NCBI RefSeq assembly: GCF_051388935.1
Contig: NZ_JBPKBI010000016.1
Span: 93,165 to 157,164, forward strand
Length of the DNA stretch: 64,000 nucleotides
Direction: 5' to 3'
Origin: Yinghuangia sp035454725
GTDB taxonomy: Bacteria > Actinomycetota > Actinomycetes > Streptomycetales > Streptomycetaceae
In this document: in pieces, positions 17,202 to 25,814 of the stretch
How the letters are laid out: each line of letters begins with the position of its first letter
Numbering within the stretch: the stretch's first letter is position 1
Program-made: the position numbers and the translations under genes
The notes under the pieces: model-generated
The model's database searches: none
Told to the model about the DNA's origin: nothing
What the model saw: only the letters and a program-made list of their open reading frames with translations

Positions 17202-17438
17202 ATGGCTGATTGGACGAAGATCTCCGGCGGCCTCGCGGCGATCGCGGCAGGTTCGCGGACCACCGTGTGGGGCGTGAACTCCGGCGGGGGCATCTACCGG
17301 TACACCAACAACGACGGCAACCCGTGGGTCAACATCCCCGGTGGCCTCATCGACATCGGCGCGGGCGCGGACGGCACGGTGTGGGGCGTCAACCGCAACG
17401 GCGACATCTACCGCTACAGCGGCGACCAGCCCGGTTGA
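17202..17438 (+). CDS. Small tectonin-like beta-propeller repeat protein
   Basis: The protein has 78 residues from ATG 17202. It consists of two tandem units: WTKISGGLAAIAAGSRTTVW-GVNSGGGIYRY and WVNIPGGLIDIGAGADGTVW-GVNRNGDIYRY. This W-x-x-I-x-G-G ... VWGVN ... IYRY pattern matches tectonin/TECPR blades. Two blades cannot close a six-blade propeller, so it may oligomerise or be a fragment of a lectin-like protein. The N-terminus lacks a signal peptide. A strong hairpin follows. Confidence 0.75.
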   Translation: MADWTKISGGLAAIAAGSRTTVWGVNSGGGIYRYTNNDGNPWVNIPGGLIDIGAGADGTVWGVNRNGDIYRYSGDQPG

Positions 17439-17451
17439 GCCGACGGCATGC

Positions 17452-17487
17452 GGCAGGCCCCGACCCCACCAAGGGGCGGGGCCTGCC
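17452..17487 (+). terminator. Terminator after the tectonin-like gene
   Basis: GGCAGGCCCCG-ACCCC at 17452-17467 pairs with GGGGCGGGGCCTGCC at 17473-17487 around a 5-base loop with one bulge. Confidence 0.75.
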
Positions 17488-17624
17488 CGGCCTCGCTCCC
17501 GTAGTTCGTCGGCGGGCGATGTTCTCCGAACACCGCCGGGCGCGAGGCTTCGAGCGACGTCGAATGCGCACTGACCCCTGCCGTCTGTCGTCCGCGTGAA
17601 GCGGGGCCGTAGACTCCCGCGTTC

Positions 17625-18095
17625 ATGGAACTGTGGGAACTGACGGTCCGCGAACGCGTCCGCGACACGCTCGCCCTCTACAACTGGTCGGGGGACGCCC
17701 TGCGTCTCGACGGGCTGGCCTCCGCGTTCTGTGCGGACGGGCGGCTGGAACTGCGCGGCCGGGAGCCGCTGGAGGGACGCGAGGCCATCGTGCGCTTCCT
17801 CTCCGGCGTCGCGGCGGGAGGCGACGACGAGCCCCGGCCCGCCCCGTGCGCCGACGGCCCGCGCCGCATCGTGCGCCACGTGCTGACGAATGTCCGCTTC
17901 CTGGAGATCACCCCCGAACAGGCACGTGTTGAGGCCTACTTCACGGTCTTCACCGAAATCGGCCTCGACCACTACGGCCGCTACCGCGACGTCCTCGTAC
18001 CCGTCGGCGACGCATGGCTGATCCGCCACCGGTTCGTCTCCACCGACTGGCGAGCCCCGAACTCGACCATGGCACCTCCGTCTGCTGTCGAGTAA
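17625..18095 (+). CDS. SnoaL-like / NTF2-fold protein
   Basis: The protein has 156 residues. VRDTLALYNWSGDALRLDGL, the acidic cone entrance FCADGRLELRG, REAIVRFLSGVA and VEAYFTVFTEIGLDHYGRYR followed by a final strand with WLIRHRFVSTDW fit the NTF2-like SnoaL_4 group. Members are small cone-shaped enzymes or binding proteins such as dehydratases, isomerases and dioxygenase subunits. The substrate is unknown. It converges on the UDG-ART gene. Confidence 0.82.
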   Translation: MELWELTVRERVRDTLALYNWSGDALRLDGLASAFCADGRLELRGREPLEGREAIVRFLSGVAAGGDDEPRPAPCADGPRRIVRHVLTNVRFLEITPEQARVEAYFTVFTEIGLDHYGRYRDVLVPVGDAWLIRHRFVSTDWRAPNSTMAPPSAVE

Positions 18096-18278
18096 GCGAC
18101 AAACAACGTCGATGCGGCGTCCGGACCGACGGAACCGTCCCGTCTCACGCGACTTCCGTACGCCGCGCACGAACTGCGCGGTCAGGAACGACACGACCGA
18201 GGCGACCACGATCAGCGGCGTCCGATCCTGGGCATCGGCGTGGACCAACAGGCGCATCGCGCGCACGGAAGTCACCGG

Positions 18279-19898
18279 CTACGACACCAGGGTCTGCTCC
18301 TCCAACTCGGTCAGCTTCACCGTGCACAGACCGCCGCGTTCGGCTGTGACGCCGGTGACCTTGAGCTGCGTGCCCGGTGTGAGGATGTACTCCTCCTCGT
18401 CGGTGAACGCCGAGAAACTGCGGATTCCCACCGCGCGCACGGGAACGACCTCGAAAAGCGTGCGCTTGCCGCGCGAACCCAGAAAGGACTTCGCGACACC
18501 GAGTTCGGACGTGCACGACGAGACACCCCACCACGTCACCGTTCGGCCGAGCGGATATTGCGCACGCAGGTCCAGTGAAACGCCGCGCCACAACGGCTCG
18601 GTGCGGGCGGGCAGTTGAGACACCGCGGAGAACAGCAGCCGCAGATACGGAAGGTACGGGACGACTTTGCTCCGGTCCGGCGTCCGCAGGACGGCGTTGA
18701 TCTCCCGGTAGAAGGCGGATTCGCAGGTGTAGAGGTACAGCGCGGCGATCGCGTCGGCCGACAGGCCGGAAACTGCCTCGCCCGCCCGCTGCTTGGCGAA
18801 GTCGTACGAACGATCGACGTGCGAGCCGAGACCGGACAGCAGTTCGGCGACGGGCGACACCGCGTCGCGGAAATCCATGAGCGGGGTGTCGAACACTCCC
18901 GTGATGGCAGGGAGGACGAGGCCTTCGTCTTTTACGCTTGACAGCCGGTCGAGGTAGAGCTGGTGCAGTTCCATCGTGGAGGCGATGAACGCGCCCATGC
19001 GCTTTGCCGTTTCGGCATTGCCGCCGTCGGCGTCGGCGGCGAGCTGGTTCCATCCGGCGCTGGGCAGCCAGTCGATCTCGTCGGCGCCGAGCGAGGCCAG
19101 TGCGTCGTTGACCACGGTGAAATGATCGCCGTCACAGAAGATGTCGCCCTGTGCCGCGGGGTTGGGGTGGTCGATGTGCCGGACCTCGACGTCCGGGTAT
19201 TTCTTCTCCAGCCCGACGACCACCTTTTTCAGATTGCGCGCGTGCGCACCCCACCATGCGAAGACGACACCCCGGTCCTCTTCGTCGTCCGCATTCTGCT
19301 TGGCCTGGAGAATTTCCTCGACAATGCGTTCCGCGACCGGCCGCCAGAATGCGGTGTGCCGGTCGGTCGCCGTGGCCCCGTCGCTGTCCGCGGTGAGTGA
19401 GGCGTTCAACAGGAGAACGCCCTGCGTGAGCATCGCCTGGAACCATTCCGGCGGCTGTACGGTCTCCTGCTTTTTCAACAGCGCACGCACGTCGGCGATC
19501 GGGGTCTTCTTGGGAATGCCGTATTTCCACATCGCCGCGGCCTTGATGATGCAGCGGATGCTGACGACCCGGCCGAACTGGCTGTCCGCCCAATCGTGGA
19601 ACGTGTTGTCGAACATCGCGATGCCGGTGGCGCTCTCCGGCCTCGGGTACGGGTTCTGCCCGAAGACGACGACCTTCCACTTGTGCGGCGGATGGGGCTT
19701 GAGCGCCTGGAAGGTCAGTTCGCGTACGGGGACGACCTGCGGGGACCTGCCCGGCCCTATGAACGACTGCGCGTCCGGCTGCGCCTCGATCAGCGGCTTC
19801 AGCAGCGGAAGCCACGGCTCGCCGCCGCCCTTGAACAGCTCGGTGAGGGCCAGGGGGTCGTTCGCGTCGGGCGTGGCGGGGGAGTTTGCGTCACTCAT
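18279..19898 (-). CDS. Uracil-DNA glycosylase-like domain fused to ADP-ribosyltransferase
   Basis: The protein has 539 residues from ATG 19898. Residues 15-280 follow family-1 UDG throughout: KVVVFGQNPYPRPESATGIA (motif A GQDPYH changed to GQNPYP, residues 80-85), QGVLLLNASLTA with Asn165, VVFAWWGAHARNLKK, HPNPAA with His244 (motif B HPSPLS) and CDGDHFTVVND. Residues 380-515 follow arginine-type ART enzymes: LYLYTCESAFYREIN, LWRG with Arg438, SSCTS at 460-464 (STS-like) and TDEEEYIL with Glu501 and Glu503 (ExE). The full R-S-E NAD-binding set is present. A helical linker of about 100 residues joins the two. Third positions contain more A/T than in neighbouring genes, suggesting transfer. The macro-domain gene is divergent. 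I know no described protein with this architecture; catalysis by the UDG part is uncertain. Confidence 0.85.
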   Translation of the reverse strand: MSDANSPATPDANDPLALTELFKGGGEPWLPLLKPLIEAQPDAQSFIGPGRSPQVVPVRELTFQALKPHPPHKWKVVVFGQNPYPRPESATGIAMFDNTFHDWADSQFGRVVSIRCIIKAAAMWKYGIPKKTPIADVRALLKKQETVQPPEWFQAMLTQGVLLLNASLTADSDGATATDRHTAFWRPVAERIVEEILQAKQNADDEEDRGVVFAWWGAHARNLKKVVVGLEKKYPDVEVRHIDHPNPAAQGDIFCDGDHFTVVNDALASLGADEIDWLPSAGWNQLAADADGGNAETAKRMGAFIASTMELHQLYLDRLSSVKDEGLVLPAITGVFDTPLMDFRDAVSPVAELLSGLGSHVDRSYDFAKQRAGEAVSGLSADAIAALYLYTCESAFYREINAVLRTPDRSKVVPYLPYLRLLFSAVSQLPARTEPLWRGVSLDLRAQYPLGRTVTWWGVSSCTSELGVAKSFLGSRGKRTLFEVVPVRAVGIRSFSAFTDEEEYILTPGTQLKVTGVTAERGGLCTVKLTELEEQTLVS

Positions 19899-19912
19899 TC
19901 CAGGAGCTCCGA

Positions 19913-19951
19913 GGAATCAATAGCCGGCAGGGCGGGACAACGATTGATTCC
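19913..19951. promoter_or_regulatory. Inverted repeat upstream of the UDG-ART gene
   Basis: GGAATCAAT at 19913-19921 is mirrored exactly by ATTGATTCC at 19943-19951 with 21 bases between. The element lies directly upstream of the start codon at 19898, in an A/T-richer gap of 294 bases shared with the macro-domain gene. It could be an operator for autoregulation. Confidence 0.5.
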
Positions 19952-20192
19952 CACAGGAAATGCCGGGATAGCGCGACAAAAATCCAAAAACGCCCATCCG
20001 GCGCGTTGGCCTCTATTGTCGGCAAGGTATTCCGGGTCCGACCCGTGGAAATCCCGCGGCACGCTAGCAGCGGCCCATGACAGCGGCAATCGACCGGGTG
20101 GAAGCCGGCTCCCGGTCCTCGCCGCACCGTTGTCGGCGACGCCCCGTAGGGTCGTGAGCGGTGGAAGGACCGTTTTCCGATCGGAGTGGATT

Positions 20193-20870
20193 ATGACCGT
20201 GAATCGCGAGCAGCCGCCGCTCAGGGTGGTGCTCACCGACACCAATCCGAAAGTGGTGGAGGCATGGCGGGCGGCATTCGCCGACACCCCGGGGATCGCG
20301 ATTCGCAAAGGCTCGATCCTCGACGAGGAGGTCGACGCGTGGGTCAGTCCGACCAACTCGCGCGGCCGGATGGACGGCGGCGTCGACGCCGCCGTCAAGC
20401 GGCACCTCGGAGCCGGCATCCAACTGCGCGTGCAGCGCGCGATCCGCGACGGCTTCGCCGGAAGCCTCCCGGTGGGCAGCGCGGTGTGCGTGGCCTCCGG
20501 AGCGGTCAACCCGAAGTTTTTGATCTCGACGCCGACGATGGAGACGTCGTCGGAGAACGTGAGCGGGACGCTGAACGTGGCGCTCGCGTGCGCCGCCGCG
20601 TTCCAGGCGATCCACCGGCAGAACGAGGCCGCGCCGGGCAGCATCGAGTCGGTCGCCCTGGTCGGCATGGGCGCCCGCACCGGCCGGGTGCCGGCACGGG
20701 TGTGCGCCAACCTGATGTGGACGGGCTACACGCTGTTCCACGACCACCGCTTCGACGACTACGACGACTTGCGCCGCACGATCGTCGCGCAACTCGACGA
20801 CATCGAGGCCGCACCGGAGGAGACGCGGGTGCGCATCACGCCGCCCAAGCGCAGCACATCCCGTCGCTGA
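20193..20870 (+). CDS. Macro-domain protein (putative ADP-ribose-binding/hydrolase)
   Basis: The protein has 225 residues from ATG 20193, with GGAG at 20183-20186; upstream frame extension is antisense to the UDG-ART gene. Macro-domain landmarks are KGSILDEEVDAWVSPTNSRG (the usual VNPAN is VSPTN, residues 51-55), MDGGVDAAVKRHLG at 60-73, FLISTPTME and GMGARTGRVPARVCANLMW at 158-176, the phosphate-binding loop. Such proteins bind or remove ADP-ribose from proteins or nucleic acids. The divergent ART gene makes a writer-eraser or toxin-antitoxin relationship likely. The C-terminus is basic (KRSTSRR). Confidence 0.88.
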   Translation: MTVNREQPPLRVVLTDTNPKVVEAWRAAFADTPGIAIRKGSILDEEVDAWVSPTNSRGRMDGGVDAAVKRHLGAGIQLRVQRAIRDGFAGSLPVGSAVCVASGAVNPKFLISTPTMETSSENVSGTLNVALACAAAFQAIHRQNEAAPGSIESVALVGMGARTGRVPARVCANLMWTGYTLFHDHRFDDYDDLRRTIVAQLDDIEAAPEETRVRITPPKRSTSRR

Positions 20871-21000
20871 TGCGGCGCGGCCCACGATCGTTCGGACCGG
20901 AGCTCCCAGGCAGGCAGGTGCGGGACGCCGACGCGGCCGACGGGCAACTCACCGTGTCATGCCGGGAGTTCCCCCACCGCATCCGGCGATCGGCGAGCAG

Positions 21001-21035
21001 AAGGCTGCCTGCGGCCACAAGCTGCGGGCAGCCTT
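21001..21035. terminator. Terminator between the macro-domain and substrate-binding protein genes
   Basis: AAGGCTGCC at 21001-21009 pairs with GGCAGCCTT at 21027-21035, with partial pairing inside the loop. It lies between two convergent genes. Confidence 0.65.
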
Positions 21036-21054
21036 CCACGTCGTGTCCGCGGGG

Positions 21055-22440
21055 CTACGTGAAGTCGGCCATGCTCTTGCCCACATCGGCGAGTGTGGCC
21101 GGCTTCGGGTAGTTGCCGGTGAGTTTGATGACGGGGAGGTTGCACCGGTAGGCGCCGGTGTCGGGCTTGAAGTCCGCGGGCTTCCAGCCGTCGGGGCTCG
21201 CGGTGACGATGTTGTTGCAGGCGATCGGGGCGTCCGAGACCGACAGGTCCAAGGGTGCCTGGAGTCCGCCGGCGGTCCAGGCCTTCTCCTTCAGTGCGGC
21301 TTCGTACACGCACTTGCGTGTGAGCTGGTCACCGCATGTCGAGGCCGACTTGGCGAACAGCAGCCAGGACGAGAACGCGCGGACGGATCCGAGCCCCACC
21401 TTCGCCCCGGGCGCGTACTTGGCGAACAGGTCGATGACCTTCTGCGTCGCCGGGTTCTGCGCGGCAAGTTCCAGCGGGAACACGCCGCTCAGATCCGCGA
21501 CGTTGTTCTGGGCGGAGAGTGCCTGGTTGCCGGTGAGCTGGAGGAAGTCGTCGCCGTAGGCGTTGCTGTTGGCGTCGATCCAGTCGAGCTTGTAGTCGAT
21601 CGTCGTCAGCGCCTGCTCCAGCTTGGAGAGCTGGTTGAACGCCCCGTAGAACAGCAGGCCTTTGACGTTCTTGCTCTTGATCGACTGCGCGTACGGCATC
21701 CAGTCCGATACCCCCTGCGCCGGGTACAGGTCGTTGTAGATGATCGTGCCGCCGGTTGCCCTGACACCCTCGTCGGCCATGGCGGTCAGCGGTTTCACCG
21801 ATGGCGAGTCGCCGGCGATCACGCCGACGGCGTTCGCCGAGCCGGGGTACGCCTCCTTCAACAGCCAGTGGTACAGCCCCGCGTACATGACGTACGACGA
21901 GCCGCCGGGCTGCGTGGACACCTGGAGATCGGAACCGCCGTTCTCCAGCGAGACGGGTTGGGCGGGGAAGTCCGGCAGCAGGCACGACAGCCGTTCCTTG
22001 ACACCCATGTTGTCCAGCGCGGCACCGCCGCCGACGAGCGCGAAATCGTCGCGGCAGGCGTCGGTCATCCGCTGCCGCACCTCCACCAGCTTCGAGTCGT
22101 GGATGTTGGCGACGAGCTTGCGGCCGTTGATGCCGCCCGCGTCGTTGCACCAGGCGGTGAACACCTTGGCCGCGTCGGGGAATTCCTGCTTCTTGGTGAA
22201 GCCGACGTCGCTGAAGACACCGACCTTGATCTCCTCGGCGGTGACCCCCTGGGCCGGCGCGCTCGTCGGGTCGCCGGGCCCGCAGACGCTCTTCAGATCA
22301 CCGAAGTCCGCTGATACGGCAACCGGTTGAGCGTTGCCGGGCGCCGACTCGGGTTCGGAGCTGTCACCTCGGTCCGAACATCCTGCCGCGAGCAGAGCGG
22401 CCGCCGCCAGCGCGGCGACCAGGGTTCTCTGCGGTCTCAT
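21055..22440 (-). CDS. Branched-chain amino acid-type ABC substrate-binding lipoprotein
   Basis: The protein has 461 residues from ATG 22440, preceded by GAGGAGG; an ATG five codons upstream fits that site less well. The signal MRPQRTLVAALAAAALLAAG ends in a lipobox LAAGC, so it is a lipoprotein. The type-I periplasmic fold is seen in EEIKVGVFSDVGFTKKQEFP, AWCNDAGGINGRKLV and KNVKGLLFYGAFNQLSKLEQ, as in Peripla_BP_6/LivK-like proteins. No permease or ATPase gene is adjacent, so it is an orphan or has lost its partners. An IclR gene lies upstream on the same strand. Confidence 0.88.
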   Translation of the reverse strand: MRPQRTLVAALAAAALLAAGCSDRGDSSEPESAPGNAQPVAVSADFGDLKSVCGPGDPTSAPAQGVTAEEIKVGVFSDVGFTKKQEFPDAAKVFTAWCNDAGGINGRKLVANIHDSKLVEVRQRMTDACRDDFALVGGGAALDNMGVKERLSCLLPDFPAQPVSLENGGSDLQVSTQPGGSSYVMYAGLYHWLLKEAYPGSANAVGVIAGDSPSVKPLTAMADEGVRATGGTIIYNDLYPAQGVSDWMPYAQSIKSKNVKGLLFYGAFNQLSKLEQALTTIDYKLDWIDANSNAYGDDFLQLTGNQALSAQNNVADLSGVFPLELAAQNPATQKVIDLFAKYAPGAKVGLGSVRAFSSWLLFAKSASTCGDQLTRKCVYEAALKEKAWTAGGLQAPLDLSVSDAPIACNNIVTASPDGWKPADFKPDTGAYRCNLPVIKLTGNYPKPATLADVGKSMADFT

Positions 22441-23004
22441 GGGCTGCCTCCTCAAAGCTGGTCCCAGAAACTGCTTTATGCGGATATGTGCGCTTTGGTT
22501 TCGTCGAGGCCCGGCTGCTTCCCCGTCCGGGCGATGCGGCGAAGCGATGTGGTGAGGGATGCGGCTGCGCGTGATGCGAGTGCGCGGCCGTGGAGCGTCC
22601 TTAGGCCGGGTCTTCTTGCGGAAGTGCGGAACGTCGGGGCCGACTCATGGCCGGCGGTGCCGGGGAAACACGCGGTTCGGTTGGTGGCCCGCACGGGCCC
22701 GCACGCCTGGCGGGCAATCGCTCGTGCGTCGCGGACAAAACCTGTCGGCTCAGGGACGGCCCACATTGTGATAGCGAAATGAAAGTTGTGTCAACGGTTC
22801 CCGGATTGCCGAACGGTTGGTAGCGCGAACGTACCCGCCGCTGTGGCAAAAGGGGCACAACGGATGTGCGTCATCCGTCCCGGCCGCGCCGACAGTCCTG
22901 TCGCCGAATCGGGGCGCGGCAACCCGGGCGAGATCGGATCCGCCAGAGGCGTGGCCTGGCGGCCGTGTTCCGGTCGGGAAGCTCGGCCGACCGGCCGGAA
23001 GGGG
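22441..23004. other. Long leader region of the substrate-binding protein gene
   Basis: No gene is visible in 564 bases. The right part is A/T-richer and holds a promoter facing left (see 22765-22794). Transcription from it would give an untranslated leader of about 310 bases; I could not identify a known riboswitch in it. Confidence 0.4.
22765..22794 (-). promoter_or_regulatory. Putative promoter of the substrate-binding protein gene
   Basis: On the minus strand a consensus TTGACA (22794-22789) is followed after 17-18 bases by TCACAA/CACAAT. The -35 is a perfect match to the housekeeping sigma consensus, which is unusual in this GC-rich window. Confidence 0.5.
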
Positions 23005-23916
23005 TCAGCTCGCCCGCGTCGTCGTCCGCGGCGCGGGCGCGCGTCCCCGCGCCTGGCGGGTGGCGATGGAGGCGGATTGGGCCACGCGGCGACCGAGGTC
23101 GAGTACGTCCGCGACGGGCACGGGGTGCTCGGGCCCGGTGACGCTCAAGGACAGCAGCACCCGGCCGATCGGGTCGAAGACCGGGGCGGCGACGGTCTTG
23201 AAGACAATCTCGTCGGAGTCGGCCAGGCCGCCGAGCGGGACCAGCATCTCCTGGGTCTGCTGAAGCACCTCGGTCAGACGCCGGACGGCGTCGTCGTCGG
23301 TCGGCTCGCTGCGCACGCGCGACATCGCCTTGGTCACGGCGGGGGAGGAGATCGGAGGCAGCGGGACGCTGAAGCCGCGGGTGCGGACGTCCGCCAGGAC
23401 CTCGCGGTAGTACGCGGCCAACTCGGGCGGGAGCCCGGCGCGTTCGAGCCAGGTGTCGATCACGTCGTCGTCGGCCCAGGCGAGGAAGATCGCGCCGATG
23501 GGGGCGAGCAGAGGCGAACGGTCGCCGGGATACCCGATGCTCTGGGCGAGCGGTTCGGGCCCGCGGCGGGCGAGGAAGATGACGTCCCGGCCGGCGACCG
23601 CGGTGACGCCGACCTCGGCATCGAGTTCGGCGGCAAGTGATTCGGCCTGTTCGATCGCGGCCTCGATCGCCGGGTGCTGTTCGAGGGCGGCATGGCCGGT
23701 CGCGGCGAGGGCCGGGCCCAGGACGTACGTGCGGTGCTCCGGGTCCCGGATGACGAACCCGCAGTCGCACAGCACCGCGAGCGTGGCATGCGCGGAAGCG
23801 ATGTTCATGCCGAGATGGCGGACCAGCTCGGTGATGGTGAAACCCCGCGAGGGGTGCGCGGTGAGGAAGGAGACGATGTTCGCCGCGCGGACGGAAGCGG
23901 GGGCGGGCCGGGCCAT
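23005..23916 (-). CDS. IclR-family transcriptional regulator
   Basis: The protein has 303 residues from ATG 23916. The N-terminal winged helix is VRAANIVSFLTAHPSRGFTI-TELVRHLGMNIASAHATLAVL. The effector domain follows (YVLGPALAATGHAALEQHPA, DVIFLARRGPEP, RSPLLAPIGAIFLAWA). IclR proteins bind small organic acids and control catabolic or transport genes. It lies upstream of the substrate-binding protein gene on the same strand and may control it. Confidence 0.86.
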   Translation of the reverse strand: MARPAPASVRAANIVSFLTAHPSRGFTITELVRHLGMNIASAHATLAVLCDCGFVIRDPEHRTYVLGPALAATGHAALEQHPAIEAAIEQAESLAAELDAEVGVTAVAGRDVIFLARRGPEPLAQSIGYPGDRSPLLAPIGAIFLAWADDDVIDTWLERAGLPPELAAYYREVLADVRTRGFSVPLPPISSPAVTKAMSRVRSEPTDDDAVRRLTEVLQQTQEMLVPLGGLADSDEIVFKTVAAPVFDPIGRVLLSLSVTGPEHPVPVADVLDLGRRVAQSASIATRQARGRAPAPRTTTRAS

Positions 23917-24225
23917 GCGGGGAGACTATCCGGTTTTGGTGAAGCTGAACACTTGACTGCAAATTAAGTTTTGCTATGGCGATGCAATGTCCTCATGCGG
24001 GAGGCCGATGCTTGCTGCGCTCCCCGGCGGTCACGGCCTCCATGGCGCGCCCGCCCCACGGGACGCGTCAGGGGCCTCCCTGCCCTGGGCAGGCGCCGCT
24101 TCGACCGGCACGCGAGGCCGGGTTCGCCGTCGCGGACCCATCCGTGGACTCGTCGACGAGACCGGCCTCTCGTGCGTCGCGCCGACCCCGGGAACGCCAT
24201 GTCACGGTGGCCGCGACGTCGGGCC
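23917..24225. other. Intergenic region with no gene seen
   Basis: This 309-base gap lies between the start of the IclR gene and the end of the SpoIIE phosphatase gene. The A/T-rich stretch at 23930-23990 probably holds the IclR promoter. I see no other structure. Confidence 0.35.
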
Positions 24226-25449
24226 TCAGCCGTCGGCGGGCTGATGCCGGCCCTCTTGGGGCCGGAGGTGGATGTTGCGGGCGGGGCCGTTCCACTCGGT
24301 GAACAAGATCGTGGCGTCGTCGGTGAGGGTGCCGTCGTGGTGCTCGATGATCGTGGCGATCAGGCGTCGCAGAGTCTCCGGCACCGGCAGCTCATCGGCG
24401 TGTCTGCGAGCGATGAACGCGGCGAACTGGTCGAGGCCGAATCTGCGGCCGGCGCGGTCGACGGCGTCGGTCACACCGTCGCTATAGAGCAAAAGCCGGT
24501 CACCGGGCTCCAGTTGTTCATGGCAGACCTGCACGGGAAGCCCCAGGGCCGTGCCCAGGGGATGGGAGGGCGGGCAGTGCAGCGTGGTGGTCCACCGTCC
24601 GCCCCGGATCAGCATCGGCGGCGGGTGCCCGTGGTTGGTCCATGCCAGCAGGCCGGTGGCCATGTTCAGCTCGGCCAGGACGGCGGTGACGTACCGGCTG
24701 TCGCCGAAGTGTTCGACGAGGACCCGTTCGGCGCCGGCCGCGGTGGTCGGCAGGTCGGCGCCGTTGCGGCGCTGGTTGCGGCACGCCGCCACCGCGAGGT
24801 TCGCCGTCAAGCCCGCGAAGCTGTCGTGCCCCATGGCGTCGAAGACCGCCAAGTGCAACCGGTCGGCGGCGACGGCGTAGTCGAAGGCGTCGCCCCCCAC
24901 GTCGTGCGCCGGCTCCATCGCCGCGGACACCACCACACGGGAATTGGCGAAACTCAGCGGCGGGATCAGGTTCCACTGCAATTCGGCCGCGGTGGTCATC
25001 GGGGCGGTACGGCGCAGCCGTGCGTACGAATCGCTATGCGAGCGCTTGCTGACCAGCAGCACTGCCGCCAGCGACGCCAGGTCTTCGGCCGTCTGGATCC
25101 GCTCGTCCGCGGCTGGGCCCCGCGCGTCGGCGCGCAGTACGCCCAGGCGCTCGGTGCCGTCCAGGATGGGCACCCACAGCCGCCCGCCCGCCTCGGCCGT
25201 CGAAAGGGAGGCGGTGAGTTGGAACGCCCGCCCGGGGAGGCTGCCGTCCACGGGCAGGTCTGTGCCGCCCTCTCCGGCGTTCGGCCCCGCGCCGGTGAGT
25301 TCGCGCAGCACCCGCTGGCGCAGGTCGACGATGTAGATCCGCACGTCGTCCAGACCCACCGCCCGACCGGCGTCCGCGATCAGCCGCGGAACCTCCTCCA
25401 GATCGCTGGTGCGGCCGGCCTGCACCAGCCGCAGCGCCATGCTGTCCAT
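24226..25449 (-). CDS. GAF-SpoIIE (PP2C-type) serine phosphatase
   Basis: The protein has 407 residues from ATG 25449 (a GTG three bases upstream is possible); GGAGGG precedes it. Residues 1-140 form a GAF-like sensor (LIADAGRAVGLDDVRIYIVD). From about 155 the SpoIIE phosphatase runs: DVGGDAFDYAVAADRLHLAV, FDAMGHDSFAGLTANLAV, NHGHPPPMLIRGG, LLLYSDGVTDAVD and TDDATILF. The metal-binding aspartates are present. In actinomycetes such phosphatases act on anti-anti-sigma factors; none is adjacent. Confidence 0.9.
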   Translation of the reverse strand: MDSMALRLVQAGRTSDLEEVPRLIADAGRAVGLDDVRIYIVDLRQRVLRELTGAGPNAGEGGTDLPVDGSLPGRAFQLTASLSTAEAGGRLWVPILDGTERLGVLRADARGPAADERIQTAEDLASLAAVLLVSKRSHSDSYARLRRTAPMTTAAELQWNLIPPLSFANSRVVVSAAMEPAHDVGGDAFDYAVAADRLHLAVFDAMGHDSFAGLTANLAVAACRNQRRNGADLPTTAAGAERVLVEHFGDSRYVTAVLAELNMATGLLAWTNHGHPPPMLIRGGRWTTTLHCPPSHPLGTALGLPVQVCHEQLEPGDRLLLYSDGVTDAVDRAGRRFGLDQFAAFIARRHADELPVPETLRRLIATIIEHHDGTLTDDATILFTEWNGPARNIHLRPQEGRHQPADG

Positions 25450-25814
25450 CACCCCATCCCTCCTCCCTGTACCACCATCGCTCCATCACCGCCGGGCGGC
25501 GCGGTGACGGCGGGCCGTCGTCGCGCGGATGCCGCCCGCACGTGCCGGGCGGGACGGGTCGCGGGTCGGTTGAAACCGTGGCGCATCACTGAGCGGGGGA
25601 GCGACGACCGCTGTGCACAGTCGCGGGCCGACAGCCCTCGTTCGCTCCTGTCGATCGCCAAGTGCGGCTGCCGGCCGCCCGCTTGAAGATCAACACGTGG
25701 GAAACACCCGCTGAGACAGGGGTGTTCGCCGCTAACATGTGCGATGAGTGATCCACCGGGCGGCGCGTTGCGGGACGCCGAGCCGGCGATGCGGATCCGG
25801 AAACGAGGTACACG
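25450..25814. other. Divergent promoter region with small hairpin
   Basis: This gap separates the SpoIIE phosphatase and methyltransferase genes. AACACCC at 25703-25709 and GGGTGTT at 25720-25726 form a 7-base inverted repeat, followed by an A/T-rich TAACAT that may be a -10. No gene is convincing here. Confidence 0.4.

Noticed and set aside
18100..18275. Minus-strand frame with a hydrophobic PLIVVASVVSFLTAQFV segment just after the UDG-ART stop
   Set aside because: It continues as antisense of the SnoaL gene without its own stop; it could be a relic but is not supportable as a gene.
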